Origin: Hyphomicrobium_A sp965243865
Lineage (GTDB): Bacteria > Pseudomonadota > Alphaproteobacteria > Rhizobiales > Hyphomicrobiaceae
Assembly (NCBI RefSeq): GCF_965243865.1
Contig: NZ_OZ251603.1
Location: forward strand, 2,046,001 to 2,110,000
Length of the DNA stretch: 64,000 bases
Direction: 5' to 3'
Numbering within the stretch: position 1 is the first letter of the stretch; every line of letters begins with the position of its first letter. Positions 8,076-16,571 of the stretch are shown here, one piece after another. A program made the translations under genes and the position numbers. A model generated the notes under the pieces. That model saw only the letters and a program-made list of their open reading frames with translations. It was not told the origin of the DNA and made no database searches.

Positions 8076-8271
8076 GTCGAACCTCATCGATCTGGATTTC
8101 GAACGCAAGCGTCGCAACCACGCGCAGACACATGAGCAGCACGAACCCGAAATGTGGTGCTGCGAATGCGGCTGTATCACATTCTATCAATGGTCGACGG
8201 GCGCTATTCAGTGTGCAGCTTGCAAAGTTGTGCAGAACGGTTTTGAGCTTCCCTTCCTGCCATCAAGGTGA
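8074..8271 (+). CDS. Zinc-ribbon micro-protein (65 aa), function unknown
   Basis: Starting MSNLIDLDFERKRRN, this small protein carries two Cys pairs separated by about 15 residues (CCECG and CAAC), a treble-clef or zinc-ribbon pattern that probably binds one zinc. Small proteins of this layout (an acidic or basic N-terminus, then a zinc ribbon) are common in phages and prophages, from which I infer an accessory origin. A GGAAG sequence 8 nt upstream could serve as ribosome site. The frame extends further upstream, but that part would be antisense to the Lys-rich gene. Confidence 0.6.
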   Translation: MSNLIDLDFERKRRNHAQTHEQHEPEMWCCECGCITFYQWSTGAIQCAACKVVQNGFELPFLPSR

Positions 8272-8340
8272 CACGCAGCGAAAAGACTGCCGTCCCGCTA
8301 GTCGAGCAGAACGCAAAGAGAATATAAGAAGAACATTTGA

Positions 8341-8369
8341 TTGACATCAGCGCGCGTCCACCCCATATT
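8341..8369 (+). promoter_or_regulatory. Sigma70-type promoter of the ribonucleotide reductase gene
   Basis: A perfect TTGACA at 8341-8346 is followed after 17 nt by CATATT (8364-8369), placing transcription start roughly 20 nt before the nrdJ start codon. I looked for a cobalamin riboswitch here and saw none. Confidence 0.6.
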
Positions 8370-8395
8370 CAGGGGCCTCATGCTGGGTGAGCGCT

Positions 8396-10798
8396 ATGCC
8401 TGACACATCCGAGTTCAACGCACCGATTTCCCGCCAGATCTGGGACCTCAAGTATCGTTTTTGGGGTCCGGACGGCACTGCGATTGATTCGGATTTCGGC
8501 GCCACCGTCTGGCGCATAGCCCGCGCCGCGGCCGCAAATGAGAAGGGCGGCAAGCGGACCCGCGAGAAGTGGGCCGCGGCCTTTCACAGCGCCATCGCCG
8601 ACTTTGGCTTCCTGCCCGCTGGACGCATCCTTGCCGGCGCCGGAACGGGCCGCGCGGTGACGCTCTTCAACTGCTTCGTCCTTGGCACCATTGAGGATGA
8701 CCTTGGCGCTATCTTCAACGGCGTCAAAGACGCCGCGCTGACGATGCAACAGGGCGGCGGCATCGGCCACGACTTCTCCACCCTGCGCCCCAAGGGCGCG
8801 CGCGTCGCCTCCATCGGCGCCGACGCATCTGGCCCCGTCAGCTTCATGGACGTGTGGGACGCCATGTGCCGCACCATCATGTCGGCCGGCAGCCGACGCG
8901 GCGCCATGATGGGCACGCTGCGCTGCGACCACCCCGACATCGAAGCCTTCGTCGACGCCAAGTCCGATCCCGGCCGCCTGCGCAACTTCAACCTGTCCGT
9001 CCTGGTCACCGACGACTTCCTTGCCGCCGTGCGCGCCGACCAGCCCTGGAATTTGAAATTCGCAGGCAAGGTCTACCGCACCCTGCCGGCCCGCGCGCTT
9101 TGGGAGCGCATCATGCGCGCGACCTATGATTATGCCGAGCCCGGCGTCGTCTTCATCGACCGCATCAACGCCCGCAACAACCTCGCCTACTGCGAAGAAA
9201 TCCACGCCACCAACCCTTGCGGCGAACAGCCGTTGCCCCCGTTCGGTGCCTGCCTGCTCGGCTCGATCAATCTCGCGCGCCTCATCGAAGCCCCGTTCAC
9301 CAACGGCGCGCGCATTGATATGGCCAAGCTCGCCGAGCGCGTGAAGATTGCCGTTCGCTTCCTCGACAACGTCATCGACATCTCCAACTACCCGCTTCCC
9401 GCGCAACGGGCGGAGGCGCAGGCCAAGCGCCGTATCGGCCTCGGCATCACCGGGCTTGCCGACGCGCTCATCTTCTCCGGCGTGCGCTACGGCACGCCCG
9501 AGGCCGCCGCACTCGCCGCAACATGGATGGCAGCGATCCAGAACGCCGCGTATGCGGCAAGCGCGGAACTCGCCGCCGAGAAGGGCGCCTTCCCGCTCTT
9601 CGACGCCGAGAAGTTTCTCGCCAGTCCCAACGTTGCCCGCCTCGATGACAGCGTGCGCGCCGCGATCCGCAAGCATGGCATCCGCAACGGCTGCCTCACC
9701 TCCATCGCCCCCACCGGCACCATCTCGCTGTTGGCAGGCAACGTCTCGTCCGGCATCGAGCCAGTCTTCGACTACAGCTACACGCGGCGCCTGCTCGCCC
9801 GCGACGGCAGCACGCACGAGGAAACCGTCGAGGATTTCGCCCACGCCGCTTTCCGCCGCAGCTTCGGCCCGGCAGCCCCCCTGCCGGAAACGTTCGTGCG
9901 CACGGCCGACCTGACGCCAGCCGAGCATCTCGCCATGCAGGCCGCGCTACAGCCGTACGTCGACAGCGCCATCTCCAAGACGATCAACTGCCCCGAAGGC
10001 ATCTCCTTCGACGACTTCAAGAACGTCTACCTCGAAGCACACGCGCTCGGCCTCAAAGGCTGCACCACGTTCCGGCCCAATCCCGTCACCGGCTCCGTGC
10101 TGCAATCAGTCCCCGAGCCGAAGCCCGCCGACGCGACACCGCCCGCGCTGGCAACCCCGCTCGTCACCGTCGCCACGGCCCCGCCCCCTGCGCCGACCGA
10201 GCGCGACGGCGTCGTCTACATGACGCAACCCTTAGAGCGCGAAGGCGTGCTCGCCGGCTTCACCTACAAGATCAAGTGGCCCGCCAGCGACCACGCCATC
10301 TACGTCACCATCAACGACATCGAGCAAGGCGGTCATGCCGGAGGCGTGCCTACGACACGACGCCGGCCGTTCGAAATCTTCATCAACACGCGCAATCTCG
10401 AGCACTACGCCTGGACGGTGGCGCTCACACGCATGATCAGCGCCGTGTTCCGCCGCGGCGGCGACGTGACCTTCGTCGCCGAAGAGCTGAAAGCAGTGTT
10501 CGACCCGCAGGGCGGCCACTGGATGTCCGGGCGATACGTGCCGAGCCTGCTCGCCGCCATCGGCGAGGTGATCGAAACGCACATGCGCCGCACAGGCTTC
10601 CTTTCGGCTGGAGAAGCGCAGCTCGAAATCGCACCAATGCAGCGACAGGACGACGCCGCGCACGCCGCGGATCGCTCGCGAGGCAGCACGCGCAGCGCCG
10701 CACGCCTCAAGCTCTGTCCACGCTGTTCATCGGCCGATTATGTCCAGCAGGAAGGCTGCTGGGTGTGCAACACCTGTGGATTTTCCCGCTGCGGGTGA
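8396..10798 (+). CDS. nrdJ: Adenosylcobalamin-dependent (class II) ribonucleotide reductase
   Basis: This enzyme reduces ribonucleotides to deoxyribonucleotides with a radical formed from vitamin B12 coenzyme, independent of oxygen. The 800-residue chain has the active-site segment NPCGEQPLPPFGACLLGSIN (Asn, Cys and Glu of the catalytic triad), an earlier conserved Cys in LFNCFVLG, the PTGTISLLAGN phosphate-binding loop, and a TSCPD-type domain near residues 615-715. A C-terminal zinc ribbon (CPRC...CNTCGFSRCG) probably holds the redox-active cysteines that regenerate the site. It is far shorter than the roughly 1,200-residue B12 enzymes of many rhizobia. ATG 8396 follows GGGTGAG; a GTG three codons upstream is possible. 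No nrdAB genes are near. Confidence 0.93.
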   Translation: MPDTSEFNAPISRQIWDLKYRFWGPDGTAIDSDFGATVWRIARAAAANEKGGKRTREKWAAAFHSAIADFGFLPAGRILAGAGTGRAVTLFNCFVLGTIEDDLGAIFNGVKDAALTMQQGGGIGHDFSTLRPKGARVASIGADASGPVSFMDVWDAMCRTIMSAGSRRGAMMGTLRCDHPDIEAFVDAKSDPGRLRNFNLSVLVTDDFLAAVRADQPWNLKFAGKVYRTLPARALWERIMRATYDYAEPGVVFIDRINARNNLAYCEEIHATNPCGEQPLPPFGACLLGSINLARLIEAPFTNGARIDMAKLAERVKIAVRFLDNVIDISNYPLPAQRAEAQAKRRIGLGITGLADALIFSGVRYGTPEAAALAATWMAAIQNAAYAASAELAAEKGAFPLFDAEKFLASPNVARLDDSVRAAIRKHGIRNGCLTSIAPTGTISLLAGNVSSGIEPVFDYSYTRRLLARDGSTHEETVEDFAHAAFRRSFGPAAPLPETFVRTADLTPAEHLAMQAALQPYVDSAISKTINCPEGISFDDFKNVYLEAHALGLKGCTTFRPNPVTGSVLQSVPEPKPADATPPALATPLVTVATAPPPAPTERDGVVYMTQPLEREGVLAGFTYKIKWPASDHAIYVTINDIEQGGHAGGVPTTRRRPFEIFINTRNLEHYAWTVALTRMISAVFRRGGDVTFVAEELKAVFDPQGGHWMSGRYVPSLLAAIGEVIETHMRRTGFLSAGEAQLEIAPMQRQDDAAHAADRSRGSTRSAARLKLCPRCSSADYVQQEGCWVCNTCGFSRCG

Positions 10799-11013
10799 GT
10801 TTTCCGCGAACCCTTTCAACGCCGAAACGGCGCGCGTTGCACGCGTGCGACAGGCCTCAACAATGCATTCACTTTGCCGCAAAAACACTGAGATGGAGCC
10901 ACAATTCAGCTCGAAACAATGGGCAACGTTAAGCAATGGGGCATAGGCTGGCAAAAAACGATAAAGGTGTCGAACGTAGCGTAGGCCGCAAGGCCGCGAA
11001 GGGATCTGCAGTA

Positions 11014-11445
11014 ATGGTCGCGCGTATCATCGAGCTCGCCGTGTATAGGGCGCAGCGCACCCTCGCCCACGAAGAGACGGCCCGCCGTGCAGCGCAAGCG
11101 CACGAGGCCACCCGTTTCCACTTCTGGACTGGCGCTTCCGGCAAGCGCTACGTCCACTCCGTCTATGATCTCGTCGAGTGCCCCCCACTCCCCGCAGCCA
11201 ACTACGTGCTGGTGCGGCGCGACTCCAACGGTCGCCCGCACGCGCTCTCCATCGGCCGCGTCACCTCGAGCGTGCCCTCGCTCAACCTCGCCGAGCTGCG
11301 CCATCGCGGTGCCGAGCTTGGCGCCAACGAGGTCCACATCCATCTGCTCGCCGAGAACGCCAAGGTCGGCAAGCTGATCGAGTTCGATCTGCGCACCGGC
11401 CAGGTCGATACGGCCATGTCGCGCTTCGCCGGCCAGGCTCACTGA
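11014..11445 (+). CDS. Conserved hypothetical protein (143 aa)
   Basis: The start MVARIIELAVYRAQRTLAHE is chosen because it begins the recognisable conserved part and has AAGGGA about 9 nt upstream; the frame continues 26 codons further up without signs of coding. The N-terminal third is a charged helix; the rest contains FHFWTGASGKRYVHSVYDLV, NYVLVRRDSNGRPHALSIGR and VHIHLLAENAKVGKLIEFDL, a mixed alpha/beta soluble protein. I recall similar proteins across Hyphomicrobiales with no assigned function. It stands alone downstream of nrdJ. Confidence 0.75.
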   Translation: MVARIIELAVYRAQRTLAHEETARRAAQAHEATRFHFWTGASGKRYVHSVYDLVECPPLPAANYVLVRRDSNGRPHALSIGRVTSSVPSLNLAELRHRGAELGANEVHIHLLAENAKVGKLIEFDLRTGQVDTAMSRFAGQAH

Positions 11446-11471
11446 GCCTCAGCCCCGGCGACCGACCGGGG

Positions 11472-12158
11472 CTAATCCTCTTCCCGCGTCAGGATCGTGC
11501 GAAACGCGAAGCGATGCGCGTGCTGCGCATCGAGCGGCGGCGCCACCGCCGGCTGCCGCCCGAACACCCGCACCATCGCCGCTGCGCTCGCCCGCGTATG
11601 CCGGTCGCCGGGACCGCGCGCCGCGAGCGTCCCCACCACGGCCTGCAACCGCTCCAGCTCGCGCTCCCGGATGCCGAGCCGATTAAGGTGCGCCACCGTC
11701 GAAGCCAGATAATCGATGTTGTTTCCGGAGCGTCCGAGGCCACCGCGCACGAAATGCGCCTGCCGCGCCAGCGATAGCCGCCCCGCATAACTCGGGTGCG
11801 CGCGCTCGACCAGAAACGCCAGCGCCAAAACCTCGGCGTGGTCCCCTGACAGCAGCGTCACCGGCACCAGCGCTTCGCGATAGACGCTGCCCACCTGCTC
11901 GCGCTCGCGCAGATAGCGCAGTGTCTCGCGCGCATTGCCGGCTCCCACCTTGAACGCGATACCCTCGCACACACCGCCCCGGTCGAGCCCGAGCACCAGC
12001 CCCGGCCGCTTCGGCGAGCCGCGATGAAAACGCGAATAGATGCAGAAGCTGCGCCGCCAGCCGTCGAGGCGCGCATGATGCGTCTCCTCGGCCTCGAACC
12101 CCGGCCGCCACATCAACGACCCGTAGGCGAACACCCAAAGATCGCGCGCCCCGCCCAT
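11472..12158 (-). CDS. chaC: Glutathione-specific gamma-glutamylcyclotransferase (ChaC-like)
   Basis: Predicted to cleave glutathione to 5-oxoproline and Cys-Gly in the cytoplasm. The substrate-binding loop VFAYGSLMWRPGF is at residues 9-21, followed by the ChaC-typical GWRRSFCIYSRFHRGSP segment, the YLREREQVGSVY region carrying the catalytic Glu, and a GRSGNNIDYL motif. Length (228) is normal for bacterial ChaC. It lies 3 nt before tyrC in the same direction on the genomic strand, so it is likely the last gene of the hisC-tyrC-chaC unit. Confidence 0.88.
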   Translation of the reverse strand: MGGARDLWVFAYGSLMWRPGFEAEETHHARLDGWRRSFCIYSRFHRGSPKRPGLVLGLDRGGVCEGIAFKVGAGNARETLRYLREREQVGSVYREALVPVTLLSGDHAEVLALAFLVERAHPSYAGRLSLARQAHFVRGGLGRSGNNIDYLASTVAHLNRLGIRERELERLQAVVGTLAARGPGDRHTRASAAAMVRVFGRQPAVAPPLDAQHAHRFAFRTILTREED

Positions 12159-12160
12159 GG

Positions 12161-13114
12161 CTATTTTTTTGCCCCGCCTTCGGACTTCTCAGCGCTCGCA
12201 GTCGCACCGCGGCCGAAGTCGGGCGCCGACGTATCCTGCCCGGCCGCCACGATGCCGCGCCGGATCGCGCGCGCTTCGGCGAAGCGCCGATAGAGCGTCT
12301 CGCCGTCGTCGGCCTCGATTGCAGCTTTCAACTCGTCGAGATCGGCGGAGAACCGCCGCAGCATTTCCATCACGCCTTCCTTGTTGCCGAGGAAGATGTC
12401 GCGCCACATCGTCGGATCGGAGGCGGCGATACGCGTGAAGTCGCGAAATCCGCCAGCGGAGAACTTGATCACCTCTTTGTCGGTGACGCGCTCCAGGTGC
12501 TCGGCCGTGTTGACGATGTTGAAGGCGATGAGATGCGGCAGATGACTGGTGATCGCCAGCACCATGTCGTGGTGCTGCGGATCCATCACTTCGACCTTGG
12601 CACCCAGCGCTTCCCAGAACGCGCGCAGCTTTTCGACCGCCGCATCGTCGGCGCCTTTCTCCGGCGTCAGGATCGTCCAGCGCCCGTCGAACAACTCGGC
12701 AAATCCGGCTTCGGGACCCGACTGCTCCGTGCCCGCGATCGGATGCCCCGGCACGAAGTGCACGCCCTGCGGCACGTGCGGCGCCATATCCCGCACCACT
12801 TGCGCCTTCACCGAACCGACGTCGGTGAGGATCGCACCCGGCTTCAGATGCGGCGCGATCTCCGCCGTGATCGGCCCGCACGCGCCAACCGGCACGCTGA
12901 GGATGACGAGATCCGCGCCCGCAACAGCCTCGATCGCGCTGTCGTATCCCTTGCTGATCAGCCCCAGCTTCAGCGCCGTATCGACCGTCGACCGCGTGCG
13001 CGCGCTGCCGACGATCTCCTTCGCAAGACCGCCGCGCCGCGCCGCATGACTGATCGATGAGCCGATCAGACCGATGCCGATCAGCGCCACGCGTTCGAAC
13101 ATCGGCTGGCTCAT
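12161..13114 (-). CDS. tyrC: Prephenate/arogenate dehydrogenase (TyrA-type, tyrC)
   Basis: An oxidative decarboxylase of tyrosine synthesis, NAD(P)-dependent. The Rossmann motif GIGLIGSS sits near residue 12. The conserved DVGSVK, GHPIAGTEQSGP and SHLPHLIAF segments follow in order, with the catalytic His in the GHPIAG motif. The true start overlaps the hisC stop (ATGA at 13111-13114); the open frame further upstream is antiparallel noise inside hisC. A short low-complexity tail follows the catalytic domain. 317 residues is a usual length. Whether prephenate or arogenate is preferred cannot be told from sequence. Confidence 0.93.
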   Translation of the reverse strand: MSQPMFERVALIGIGLIGSSISHAARRGGLAKEIVGSARTRSTVDTALKLGLISKGYDSAIEAVAGADLVILSVPVGACGPITAEIAPHLKPGAILTDVGSVKAQVVRDMAPHVPQGVHFVPGHPIAGTEQSGPEAGFAELFDGRWTILTPEKGADDAAVEKLRAFWEALGAKVEVMDPQHHDMVLAITSHLPHLIAFNIVNTAEHLERVTDKEVIKFSAGGFRDFTRIAASDPTMWRDIFLGNKEGVMEMLRRFSADLDELKAAIEADDGETLYRRFAEARAIRRGIVAAGQDTSAPDFGRGATASAEKSEGGAKK

Positions 13115-14217
13115 GCCCCCCGCCCTCCAAGGAACGCCGACAGAGCATCGACGACAGCGCGGTTGTCGGCTTCCGTGCCGACGGTGATGCGCAGGCAGTC
13201 CGGCAGACCGTACGCGCCCACCTTGCGCACGATGATCGCCCGCTCCTTCAGGAACGCGTCCGCCGCATTCGCGGTCTTCCCGCCGTCCTTGGCAAAGTGC
13301 ACCAGGATGAAATTGGCAACGCTCGGCGTCACCGTCAGCCCGAGCTTTTCCAGCTCGCCACTGAGCCAGGGTAGCCACCGCTCGTTGTGCAGCGCGGATG
13401 CTTCCTCGTGCGTCTTGTCGGCGATCGACGCCGCGCCCGCGGCCATCGCCGGCACCGAAATATTGAACGGGCCGCGACTGCGGTTCAGCACGTCCGCGAC
13501 CTCTTCCGGGCAATACGCCCAGCCGAGCCGCAAGCCCGCGAGCCCATGGATCTTCGAGAACGTGCGCGTCATCACCGTGTTCGGCGTCGTCGCGACCAGC
13601 TCGATCCCGGCCTCGTAATCGTTGCGCCGGACATACTCCGCATAGGCCGCATCGAGCACCAGCAGCACGTTCGACGGCAGCTGCGCGCGCAGCGAGCGCA
13701 CCTCATCGAACGAGATGTATGTCCCCGTCGGATTATTCGGGTTCGCGAGAAATACCATCTTGGTCCGCGGCGTGACGCGCTTCAGAATCTCGGCCGTATC
13801 GGTCTGATAGTTGGTCTCGGGCGCCACCACCGGCGTCGCTCCGTTCGCAAGCACGATGATGCGATAGAGCAAGAATCCGTGCTCGGTGAAAATCGCCTCA
13901 TCGCCGGGGCCGAGGTAGGCGTGCGCCAGCATCGTCAGCAGCTCGTCCGAGCCCGCCCCGCACACGATGCGCGAAGGATTGAGGCCATAGCGCGCGGCAA
14001 TCGCCGCCCGCAGCGCGCTCGCCGAGCCATCCGGATAGCGCTCCAGCTCCCCGATCGCCTCGCGCACGGCATCGAGCGCCTTCGGGCTCGGTCCCAGCGG
14101 CGTCTCGTTGGAGGACAGCTTGATCGGCTTCAGCCCCGCCGGCAGTTTGCTCTCGCCGGGAACGTAGGGATCGATGTCGAGGATGCCGGCTTTCGGCTGG
14201 GGAAGGGCGGTCGCCAT
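13111..14217 (-). CDS. hisC: Histidinol-phosphate aminotransferase
   Basis: A PLP enzyme of fold type I making histidinol phosphate. In this tyrC-linked position it very likely also serves aromatic amino acid transamination. Seen are SSNETPLGPSP, the NPNNPTGT cofactor motif, the lysine segment TFSKIHGLAGLRLGW and the Arg of the LRITVGT C-terminal motif. 368 residues from the ATG at 14217. The stop codon overlaps the tyrC start, implying coupled translation. It is divergent from metX. Confidence 0.93.
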   Translation of the reverse strand: MATALPQPKAGILDIDPYVPGESKLPAGLKPIKLSSNETPLGPSPKALDAVREAIGELERYPDGSASALRAAIAARYGLNPSRIVCGAGSDELLTMLAHAYLGPGDEAIFTEHGFLLYRIIVLANGATPVVAPETNYQTDTAEILKRVTPRTKMVFLANPNNPTGTYISFDEVRSLRAQLPSNVLLVLDAAYAEYVRRNDYEAGIELVATTPNTVMTRTFSKIHGLAGLRLGWAYCPEEVADVLNRSRGPFNISVPAMAAGAASIADKTHEEASALHNERWLPWLSGELEKLGLTVTPSVANFILVHFAKDGGKTANAADAFLKERAIIVRKVGAYGLPDCLRITVGTEADNRAVVDALSAFLGGRGA

Positions 14218-14364
14218 GGGGCTTTTTTCCGGATGCGCAGGGCCTGACTTTATAAGGCGCGGCAGTGATACAGAGACGGGCCCCGGAACGCAAAGCCTAA
14301 CGCCCCTTTGTCGATGGCCGCGCCGGCAGCCCATGCCGTTGGGCAGTACAGCTTGACCCACCAC

Positions 14365-14394
14365 TTGACGTGGCCGCTTCCATGCCGATATTCG
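14365..14394 (+). promoter_or_regulatory. Promoter driving the metX riboswitch leader
   Basis: TTGACG at 14365-14370, an 18-nt spacer, then TATTCG at 14389-14394 (or ATATTC with 17 nt). The predicted start falls near 14400, just ahead of the SAM-II aptamer, which is the arrangement expected for a riboswitch leader. Confidence 0.55.
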
Positions 14395-14404
14395 GATGCT
14401 GGAA

Positions 14405-14462
14405 CTCGTGGTGATTTGGCCGGCCGGCTTGCAACCACGTTAAATAAGTCGCTAAAAAAGGC
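14405..14462 (+). ncRNA. SAM-II riboswitch upstream of metX
   Basis: The sequence matches the SAM-II aptamer consensus closely. Helix P1 is CGTGGT (14407-14412) pairing with ACCACG (14434-14439), enclosing GATTTGGCCGGCCGGCTTGC. The conserved 3' segment TTAAATAAGTCGCTAAA follows and forms the pseudoknot with the loop. SAM-II elements occur almost only in Alphaproteobacteria, before metA/metX/metC, and switch translation off when S-adenosylmethionine is high. Beyond the aptamer lie two GC-rich hairpins (14460-14491 and about 14470-14515, the latter ending in TTTT), so some transcriptional attenuation is also possible. Confidence 0.93.
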
Positions 14463-14566
14463 CGCGCGCACCCGGTTATGGATGAGCGGCCTTAAGGCCC
14501 GCGATCCGGCCGGGTTTTCTGTTTGTGCCCTCGCCTTATGCGTGGGCCAAGGAGCGCGCAACCGCA

Positions 14567-15766
14567 ATGGCAGTGCACCCGACGATTGCCGACGTTGAAC
14601 CCAACGCAGGGCACTCCTTGCGCCTCGTCGAGGCCAACAATCCATCGAGCAAGGTGCTTCGCCTTCCCGAGAACGAGCCGCTGCGACTCACCTGCGACCA
14701 GCTCCTCGCGCCCATCACCATTGCGTACGAGACCTATGGCGAGCTCAACGCCGACAAATCCAACGCCATCCTGATCTGCCACGCACTAACGCTCGACCAG
14801 TACGTCGCCAGCGAAAATCCCGTGACGAAGAAGCCCGGCTGGTGGAGCACCCTCGTCGGCCCCGGCAAGCCTATCGACACCAATCGCTTTTTCGTCATCT
14901 GCCCGAACATCCTCGGCGGTTGCATGGGCTCGACCGGTCCGGCCTCGATCGACCCCAAGACCGGCAAGCCTTACGGGCTGAGCTTCCCCGTCATCACCAT
15001 CGGCGACATGGTCAACGCGCAGGTGCGCCTCATCGATCACCTCGGCATCGACCAGCTGTTCTGTGTCATCGGTGGCTCGATGGGCGGCATGCAGGTGCTG
15101 GAATGGGCCGCGAGCCACGCCGATCGCGTGTTCTCGGCCGTACCCATTGCCACTGCCGCCTGGCATTCCTCGCAGAACATTGCTTTCCACGAGGTCGGCC
15201 GTCAGGCCGTCATGGCCGACCCCGACTGGTGCGGCGGCGACTATCACAGCCACGGAAAGGTCCCGCGCAACGGCCTCTCCGTCGCGCGCATGGCCGCGCA
15301 CATCACCTATCTGTCCGAGGACGCGCTGCACCGGAAGTTCGGCCGCAGCCTGCAGGAGCGCTCGAAGGTCACCTTCTCCTTCAACGCCGATTTCCAGATC
15401 GAGAGCTACCTGCGCCACCAGGGCTCGACCTTCGTCGACCGCTTCGACGCCAACAGCTACCTCTACATTACCCGTGCGATGGACTACTTCGACCTCGCCG
15501 CCGAGCGCGGTGACGTGCTCGCCAATGCCTTCCGCGGCACCAAGACCCGCTTCTGCGTCGTCTCCTTTACCTCCGATTGGCTCTATCCGACCCGGGAAAG
15601 CCGCGAGATCGTCCACGCCCTCAACGCCGTTGCCGCCAACGTCTCCTTCGTCGAAATCGACAGCAACAAGGGCCACGACGCCTTCTTGCTCGAGGAGCCT
15701 GAATTCTTCGCCACCGTGCACGGCTTCCTCAGCTCTGCCGGCACCAAGCGCGGCTTGAAAGTGTAG
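14567..15766 (+). CDS. metX: Homoserine O-acetyltransferase MetX
   Basis: Acylates homoserine as the committed step to methionine. An alpha/beta-hydrolase fold with the nucleophile elbow GGSMGGMQ, catalytic Asp in SFTSDWLYPT and His in NKGHDAFLLE. The conserved NILGGCMGSTGPAS loop is intact. I use ATG 14567 (399 residues); AAGGAG lies about 12 nt upstream, a little far. A GTG at 14525 in the same frame has no ribosome site. Acetyl versus succinyl specificity is not certain. It is controlled by the SAM-II riboswitch and followed 6 nt later by metW. Confidence 0.94.
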   Translation: MAVHPTIADVEPNAGHSLRLVEANNPSSKVLRLPENEPLRLTCDQLLAPITIAYETYGELNADKSNAILICHALTLDQYVASENPVTKKPGWWSTLVGPGKPIDTNRFFVICPNILGGCMGSTGPASIDPKTGKPYGLSFPVITIGDMVNAQVRLIDHLGIDQLFCVIGGSMGGMQVLEWAASHADRVFSAVPIATAAWHSSQNIAFHEVGRQAVMADPDWCGGDYHSHGKVPRNGLSVARMAAHITYLSEDALHRKFGRSLQERSKVTFSFNADFQIESYLRHQGSTFVDRFDANSYLYITRAMDYFDLAAERGDVLANAFRGTKTRFCVVSFTSDWLYPTRESREIVHALNAVAANVSFVEIDSNKGHDAFLLEEPEFFATVHGFLSSAGTKRGLKV

Positions 15767-15772
15767 GACCCG

Positions 15773-16414
15773 ATGCTGAAGCCCAATACCCCCCTTGCCG
15801 GACCGCACCGCGCCGACCACCTGTTCATCGCCGAAATGGTCGAGCCGGGCTCGCGCGTCCTCGACGTCGGCTGCGGCGACGGCGCCCTTCTGCAACTCCT
15901 GGCTGAATCCAAGAACACCGACGGCCGCGGCGTCGAGCTGTCGCGCGAGCGAGTGAACGCCTGTGTGATGCGTGGCCTGTCGGTCATTCAGGGGGACGCC
16001 GACCGCGATCTGGCCGATTACCCCGACCAGGCCTTCGACTATGCCATCCTCAGCCTCACCATCCAGGCCACCCGCTATCCCAAGACCGTTCTGGAGAATC
16101 TGCTGCGCATCGGCCGTCGGGCCATCGTTTCGTTCCCGAATTTCGGGCACTGGCGCGTAAGATTCGACCTGATGTTCACCGGCCGCATGCCGCGAACCGA
16201 AAGCCTGCCCGATTCCTGGTATGAGAGCCCGAACGGGCACCTGTGCACGATTAAGGACTTCGTCGATCTGGCCGCCGTCGTAGACGCCGAGGTCGAGGAG
16301 GCGGTCGCTTTCAACACCTCCGGCCAGAAACTGCCGATCCGCCATTCACTATCGTTGCAGAACCTTCTCGGCGAAAAGGCCGTGTTCCAGCTGCGCAAAC
16401 GCCCTTCGCGCTAG
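15773..16414 (+). CDS. metW: MetW, methionine biosynthesis accessory methyltransferase-fold protein
   Basis: MetW accompanies MetX in many proteobacteria and is needed for full homoserine acylation, though its own activity is poorly defined. The SAM-binding motif VLDVGCGDGALLQLL lies at residues 29-43, followed by GVELSRERVNACV, FDYAILSLTIQATRYP and SFPNFGHWRVR, the typical MetW signature. Length (213) is normal. It begins 6 nt after metX and must share its riboswitch-controlled mRNA. Confidence 0.94.
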   Translation: MLKPNTPLAGPHRADHLFIAEMVEPGSRVLDVGCGDGALLQLLAESKNTDGRGVELSRERVNACVMRGLSVIQGDADRDLADYPDQAFDYAILSLTIQATRYPKTVLENLLRIGRRAIVSFPNFGHWRVRFDLMFTGRMPRTESLPDSWYESPNGHLCTIKDFVDLAAVVDAEVEEAVAFNTSGQKLPIRHSLSLQNLLGEKAVFQLRKRPSR

Positions 16415-16476
16415 TCTGGAAGCCCTCGATAAAACCTGCGCGGTTTCGCCATACCCTCAACGTTTCCGGCCCTTTC

Positions 16477-16505
16477 TTGACACCCTATGGGGCCGTCACT
16501 ATGGT
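16477..16505 (+). promoter_or_regulatory. Promoter of the ATP synthase F0 operon
   Basis: A consensus TTGACA at 16477-16482, a 17-nt spacer and TATGGT at 16500-16505 lie about 65 nt before atpI. This is the best -35/-10 pair in the metW-atpI gap. Confidence 0.65.
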
Positions 16506-16571
16506 GCGCGCCGTTGATAAAACCTGCCGTTTTCGTAAGCCTCGAAAAGCGCAACAGGGCCGGTCAAAACC

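Noticed and set aside
8272..8395. Cobalamin riboswitch before the B12-dependent reductase
   Set aside because: No B12-box-like conserved segment and too little room between the zinc-ribbon gene and the start codon.
8380..8403. Seven-codon leader peptide overlapping the nrdJ start
   Set aside because: ATG CTG GGT ... TGA is in the right place but has no ribosome site and no regulatory codons, so chance is the simplest explanation.
8378..9928. 516-codon open frame antisense to nrdJ
   Set aside because: It lies wholly opposite a well-supported gene, has Gly/Val/Glu-rich sequence typical of complementary frames in GC-rich DNA, no ribosome site and no motif. Similar long shadows occur opposite metX, ctaD and the EAL gene.
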